Shown piece after piece: positions 29,306-31,851 of a stretch of 31,851 nucleotides of DNA. A program made the position numbers and the translations under genes. Numbering within the stretch: position 1 is the first letter of the stretch; each line of letters starts with the position of its first letter. Origin of the DNA: Sphaerosporella brunnea (lineage: Eukaryota > Ascomycota > Pezizomycetes > Pezizales > Pyronemataceae); NCBI GenBank assembly GCA_008704415.1, contig VXIS01000438.1, forward strand, positions 1 to 31,851, read 5' to 3'. The notes under the pieces were generated by a model, which saw only the letters and a list, made by a program, of their open reading frames with translations, had not been told where the DNA came from and did not search any database.

Positions 29306-30894
29306 TATAGCTGCTCACCCGGCGTGGCCGGAACTGATGTAGGGTAGGCGACTAGCTCAACCACATCGGCCATGTTGTTGTCCGAATTGGGCTCTGAGGC
29401 AGCGTCATGGGCGGGAGTGACGGTGGTATTGACGTCGACGGCGGTAGCGCCAGCGGTAACAGCGGCGACGGCAGTGACGCTGGCGGTAACAGCGGTGACG
29501 GCAGTGACGCTGGCGGTGGTGACAGCCGTGGTCGTGACGCCAGCGGTAGTGACGCCGACGGTATCAACGGCAGTGGTGGTGGCACCGGCAGTGGTGACGG
29601 CGGCGTCGGGTGGCCGAGAAACTAGGTTCGCCTGTCGGGTTTCCGCAAGGGAGATGACACCTGGCTGGCGTTGCTTGCTGGGCCGTTTGGCAGCGGGTGC
29701 TGCGGCGCGGCGTCCAAGCGGTGTGGCGTTGGCTGCAGAGAGGCGCGCAGGTCCGGTCTGGCTGCGCACGGATCTAGCAGCTTTGGTGGCCTCCTTCGTG
29801 TGGGGGCAGGCGTCGTTTCTCGCTGCGTGGTTGTCACCACAATTTGGGCATCTCAGCGCCGGCTTGGTATGCTTGCAGATGCGACCTAGCTGGCGGAGGC
29901 ATTCAGCGCATCTGTCGACGTTGCAGATGTGGTTGCTCGTGAGGTGACGCTTCTCGCAGTAGGCGCATTGTGGCGCATCCTCAGCTTTCTTCGCAGGGCA
30001 GGCGTGGGTAAGGTGTCCCCATCGGGAGCAGTACTTGCAGAAGGCATCGGGGCCAGCCTTCAGATACAGCTCGGCAGTTAGAGTCTGCCCGGCAAGGAAG
30101 ACGCCGCGCTTGAAGGCTCGTGTGGCGGTGGTGCGGTCCTTGACCGCGAAGGTGACGGAAGAGGCGCGAATGGTGCCGTCTTCCAGGTGACGTCTAACCG
30201 TGGATTCGTCCGACAGCCAGCGGACTTGCATCGGGATGTCGAGACCGTCGTTGTCGGTCATGAAGTCGCGTTTCAGCGCGTCCATCCTACTGACGTACCG
30301 TCGCGCATCGACGCCGTGGACTTTGATACGTGTCCATTCCTGGCTCGGCTCGACTGCGATCACGGTCGGATCGAGCCATCGGGCGGCGTCGAGGATCGTG
30401 TCGCGGAATATGCAGACCTGCGATGCTGTGGCTGTCGGGTAGGCGAGGGCAGTGACGGTGCACTTCTTGTTCTGCGCGACCTTCGTCAATCGCAGAAATC
30501 CAGGAGCTCTGGTGGCGAGAGCGTCATTAACCGCTCTGACCATGTTGGCGCAGTAGGCGGCGTTGACCGGTGCGCCCTTCTCGCGCGTCAGGATAATGGT
30601 CCTAACTCTGTCGGGGAGGTGCTGGCCTGACAGCTTGACGTCCGCGGTAGTGACGGTCGCGCTCTTCGCCCGCTTTCTGGTCATGCCGACAGTGGTCCAA
30701 GAGCCGTCGTTCCTGGAAGTGTCACTACCACTGTTGACAGCAGCCAAATAGAAGCTAGGCCTGGTGGCAGTTTTCGAGGGCTGCGCGGCGGGAGCAGCCG
30801 TGTTGGGCGCTTGCTCGCGCTGGAGGATTGTCGGCCCTGGGGGGGTATTCGTCGCTTGGGGGGGTTTGGTAGCTTTGGTGGCCGGTGTGGCCAT
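29305..30894 (-). CDS. LINE-2 ORF1, N-terminally truncated, uninterrupted
   Basis: The first in-frame ATG is at 30892-30894 (MATPATKATKPP). The frame is open further to about 31032, across the junction with the 147-bp repeat. The stop TAA is at 29305-29307. It keeps the conserved NDGSWTTVG region, an RNA-binding-like middle and three intact Cys/His motifs: CKYCSRWGHLTHAC (CCHC), CAYCEKRHLTSNHIC and CPNCGDNHAARNDAC. The C-terminal quarter is a Val/Thr/Ala repeat (VTAVTAVTAS). The coiled-coil N-terminal half present in LINE-1 is missing. Unlike ORF2 of the same copy it has no premature stop. Whether it is expressed is unknown. Confidence 0.75.
   Translation of the reverse strand: MATPATKATKPPQATNTPPGPTILQREQAPNTAAPAAQPSKTATRPSFYLAAVNSGSDTSRNDGSWTTVGMTRKRAKSATVTTADVKLSGQHLPDRVRTIILTREKGAPVNAAYCANMVRAVNDALATRAPGFLRLTKVAQNKKCTVTALAYPTATASQVCIFRDTILDAARWLDPTVIAVEPSQEWTRIKVHGVDARRYVSRMDALKRDFMTDNDGLDIPMQVRWLSDESTVRRHLEDGTIRASSVTFAVKDRTTATRAFKRGVFLAGQTLTAELYLKAGPDAFCKYCSRWGHLTHACPAKKAEDAPQCAYCEKRHLTSNHICNVDRCAECLRQLGRICKHTKPALRCPNCGDNHAARNDACPHTKEATKAARSVRSQTGPARLSAANATPLGRRAAAPAAKRPSKQRQPGVISLAETRQANLVSRPPDAAVTTAGATTTAVDTVGVTTAGVTTTAVTTASVTAVTAVTASVTAVAAVTAGATAVDVNTTVTPAHDAASEPNSDNNMADVVELVAYPTSVPATPGEQL
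29461..29520. repeat. 30-bp tandem repeat in LINE-2 ORF1
   Basis: Two adjacent 30-bp units (29461-29490 and 29491-29520), sharing CGGCAGTGACGCTGGCGGT, encode the Val/Thr/Ala-rich repeat on the minus strand. Looser copies continue on both sides (about 29430-29600). The unit is a multiple of 3, so expansion keeps the frame. LINE-1 lacks it. Confidence 0.75.
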
Positions 30895-31003
30895 CGGGGA
30901 GGCATTGTCAGGAGCGTGCCGGGACGCGTTAAGAGACGTCGGGGTGGTGGTCGCAGCGTCGGTGGCCGGCCAGGGATTGTGGACGCATTCTAGGCCGTCG
31001 ATT

Positions 31004-31150
31004 CGACTGCCACAGACACTCCTAGACTTCAACTACGCTAAAGTATATATATATAGCGTGAAGCCTCTACGACACTGCAACCGCTACGGCTTCTGCCAAG
31101 CCACTGATGCCACTACTGCAAAGCTAACCGTTTCAGGCATCCCCGCCCAC
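31004..31150 (-). repeat. 147-bp dispersed repeat with AT-rich hairpin, copy B
   Basis: Reverse complement of copy A at 2247-2393. It also keeps TATATATATA between inverted arms (GACTTCA and TGAAGCC). It directly abuts the 5' limit of LINE-2 similarity, with no leader like that of LINE-1 between. It may be the target into which a truncated LINE-2 inserted, or a variant 5' leader. Confidence 0.6.
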
Positions 31151-31851
31151 TACTGCACTCCTCTGCGTCCCAACTAACCACCACCAGCATGGTCGATGCC
31201 TCCTAACCCCCATCAATCCTCTTCATCGAATCTGCTAACCATATCCTCTCATCGCGCCTGTAAAACCACTAGGTTCACTAAACCGCGTACAAGGAAGATA
31301 GGCCAAACAGTAATCCTTTTCTAAGGAAAAGACACTTGTTGGGCGAAGAGCTTTCAAATACGGGATCGGTAAAGATTCGCTAATGGTACGAGTATATTCG
31401 TACCGAAGGGAAAATAGAATAAAGATTTCGAAACGAATATAGATTGTGTAAACGACAATATTGTTAAGGCTGAACCTCACAATATCCTAACGATGATGTC
31501 TGCTAACTCTGGTGGTCTCTCAACTCGAGGGAAATCTCGCGGGTTATATCCTGACGGATTCGCCTTTGAGCCTCAAAGTTGATTTCCAATCCTCGGACGA
31601 ACAATTGCCCCGATTGCCACGTAAGGGTACCGAGCTTCTTTGACTAGCCAGGGATTATAGATAACCCCCACTCCAACTCGGACACTCTTCTGCAGCTATG
31701 GCGTGATTGAACGCGTAAGCTTTGACGCCTAGAATGCCCTATTGAAGTGCCGCAGTAGCTATGACGTGATGACCAATTACCGAAGTGACTTTGGTACTTA
31801 TCAAGTCTTGTCACAGGTGCTCCCCTCATATACCCACCGGGTACGTTCCGG
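31151..31851. other. No recognisable gene
   Basis: This AT-richer stretch has only short ORFs with no recognisable domain. It holds a 7-bp inverted repeat GGTACGA...TCGTACC at 31387-31406 and a short direct repeat (GCAGCTATGGCGTGAT and AGTAGCTATGACGTGAT) near 31691 and 31754. No tRNA or rRNA was recognised. Confidence 0.5.

Larger units (their letters stand above)
24374..31003 (-). mobile_element. LINE-2: Tad1-type LINE, 5'-truncated, with a nested solo LTR
   Basis: Same family as LINE-1: colinear ORF1 and ORF2, shared 3' end with the GGCCGC hairpin, and a tail of four TTTTG units (plus strand, 24374-24393). It lacks the long N-terminal part of ORF1 seen in LINE-1; similarity ends near 31003, where the 147-bp repeat begins. 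I found no convincing target duplication. ORF2 carries three premature TGA codons, a frameshift, a YPDD active site and a solo LTR insertion, so it is older or more damaged than LINE-1. 24151-24373, to its left, shows no recognisable gene. Confidence 0.88.

Noticed and set aside
24350..31030. Possible LINE-2 target duplication (CGTCGCTCCGCTCC against CGTCGATTCGACTGCC)
   Set aside because: The match needs two gaps and two mismatches; it is too weak to define borders.
31235..31480. Hydrophobic, AT-rich minus-strand ORF
   Set aside because: Its composition follows local AT content and no family is recognised.

Overview
The window is genomic DNA of a filamentous ascomycete (Pezizomycotina). The evidence is: short GT-AG introns of 45-92 bp with CTAAY-like branch sites; a fungal synaptojanin-type phosphoinositide phosphatase; and transposons of kinds usual in these fungi (Tad1-type LINEs with a terminal RNase H, a chromodomain Ty3/gypsy element, hAT, PIF/Harbinger and MITEs). 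The only host gene clearly seen in full is the synaptojanin-like gene at 15451-19565 (+). Almost everything else is mobile DNA, much of it nested.

Layout. 1-504: partial Myb/SANT-like gene (-) running off the left edge. 548-842: minisatellite, interrupted by a MITE (843-2023) that is itself interrupted by a solo LTR (1143-1953). 2247-2393: first copy of a 147-bp repeat with an AT-rich hairpin. 2394-3306: non-coding DNA with a second MITE (2960-3198); before the LINE inserted this was the region just upstream of the synaptojanin-like gene. 3321-15415: LINE-1 (-), flanked by a perfect 14-bp target duplication, with a complete Ty3/gypsy chromovirus (8901-14443, -, 5-bp duplication, LTRs differing at 1 of 289 positions) inside its ORF1. 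15451-19565: the synaptojanin-like gene, ten exons. 19837-20134: MITE with 67-bp inverted repeats. 20223-23025: hAT element with an 8-bp duplication and a decayed transposase. About 23081-24150: internally deleted PIF/Harbinger element. 24374-31003: LINE-2 (-), 5'-truncated, with a second solo LTR in its RT domain. 31004-31150: second copy of the 147-bp repeat, inverted. 31151-31851: no gene recognised.

How the parts relate. LINE-1 landed 21 bp upstream of the ATG of the phosphatase gene, and the chromovirus later landed in LINE-1, so the former promoter is now about 12.1 kb from the coding sequence. The chromovirus carries recognisable control signals: LTR promoter with paired CACGTG palindromes, a likely self-priming site, a polypurine tract and a canonical -1 frameshift heptamer. 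It is nevertheless broken by two stops and by frameshifts. In the retroelement and hAT frames that I followed, each premature stop is TGA, mostly where CGA or TGG is expected, which suggests C-to-T decay not confined to the classical CpA context of RIP.

All calls rest on reading the sequence and on knowledge of protein families. No database search was run.
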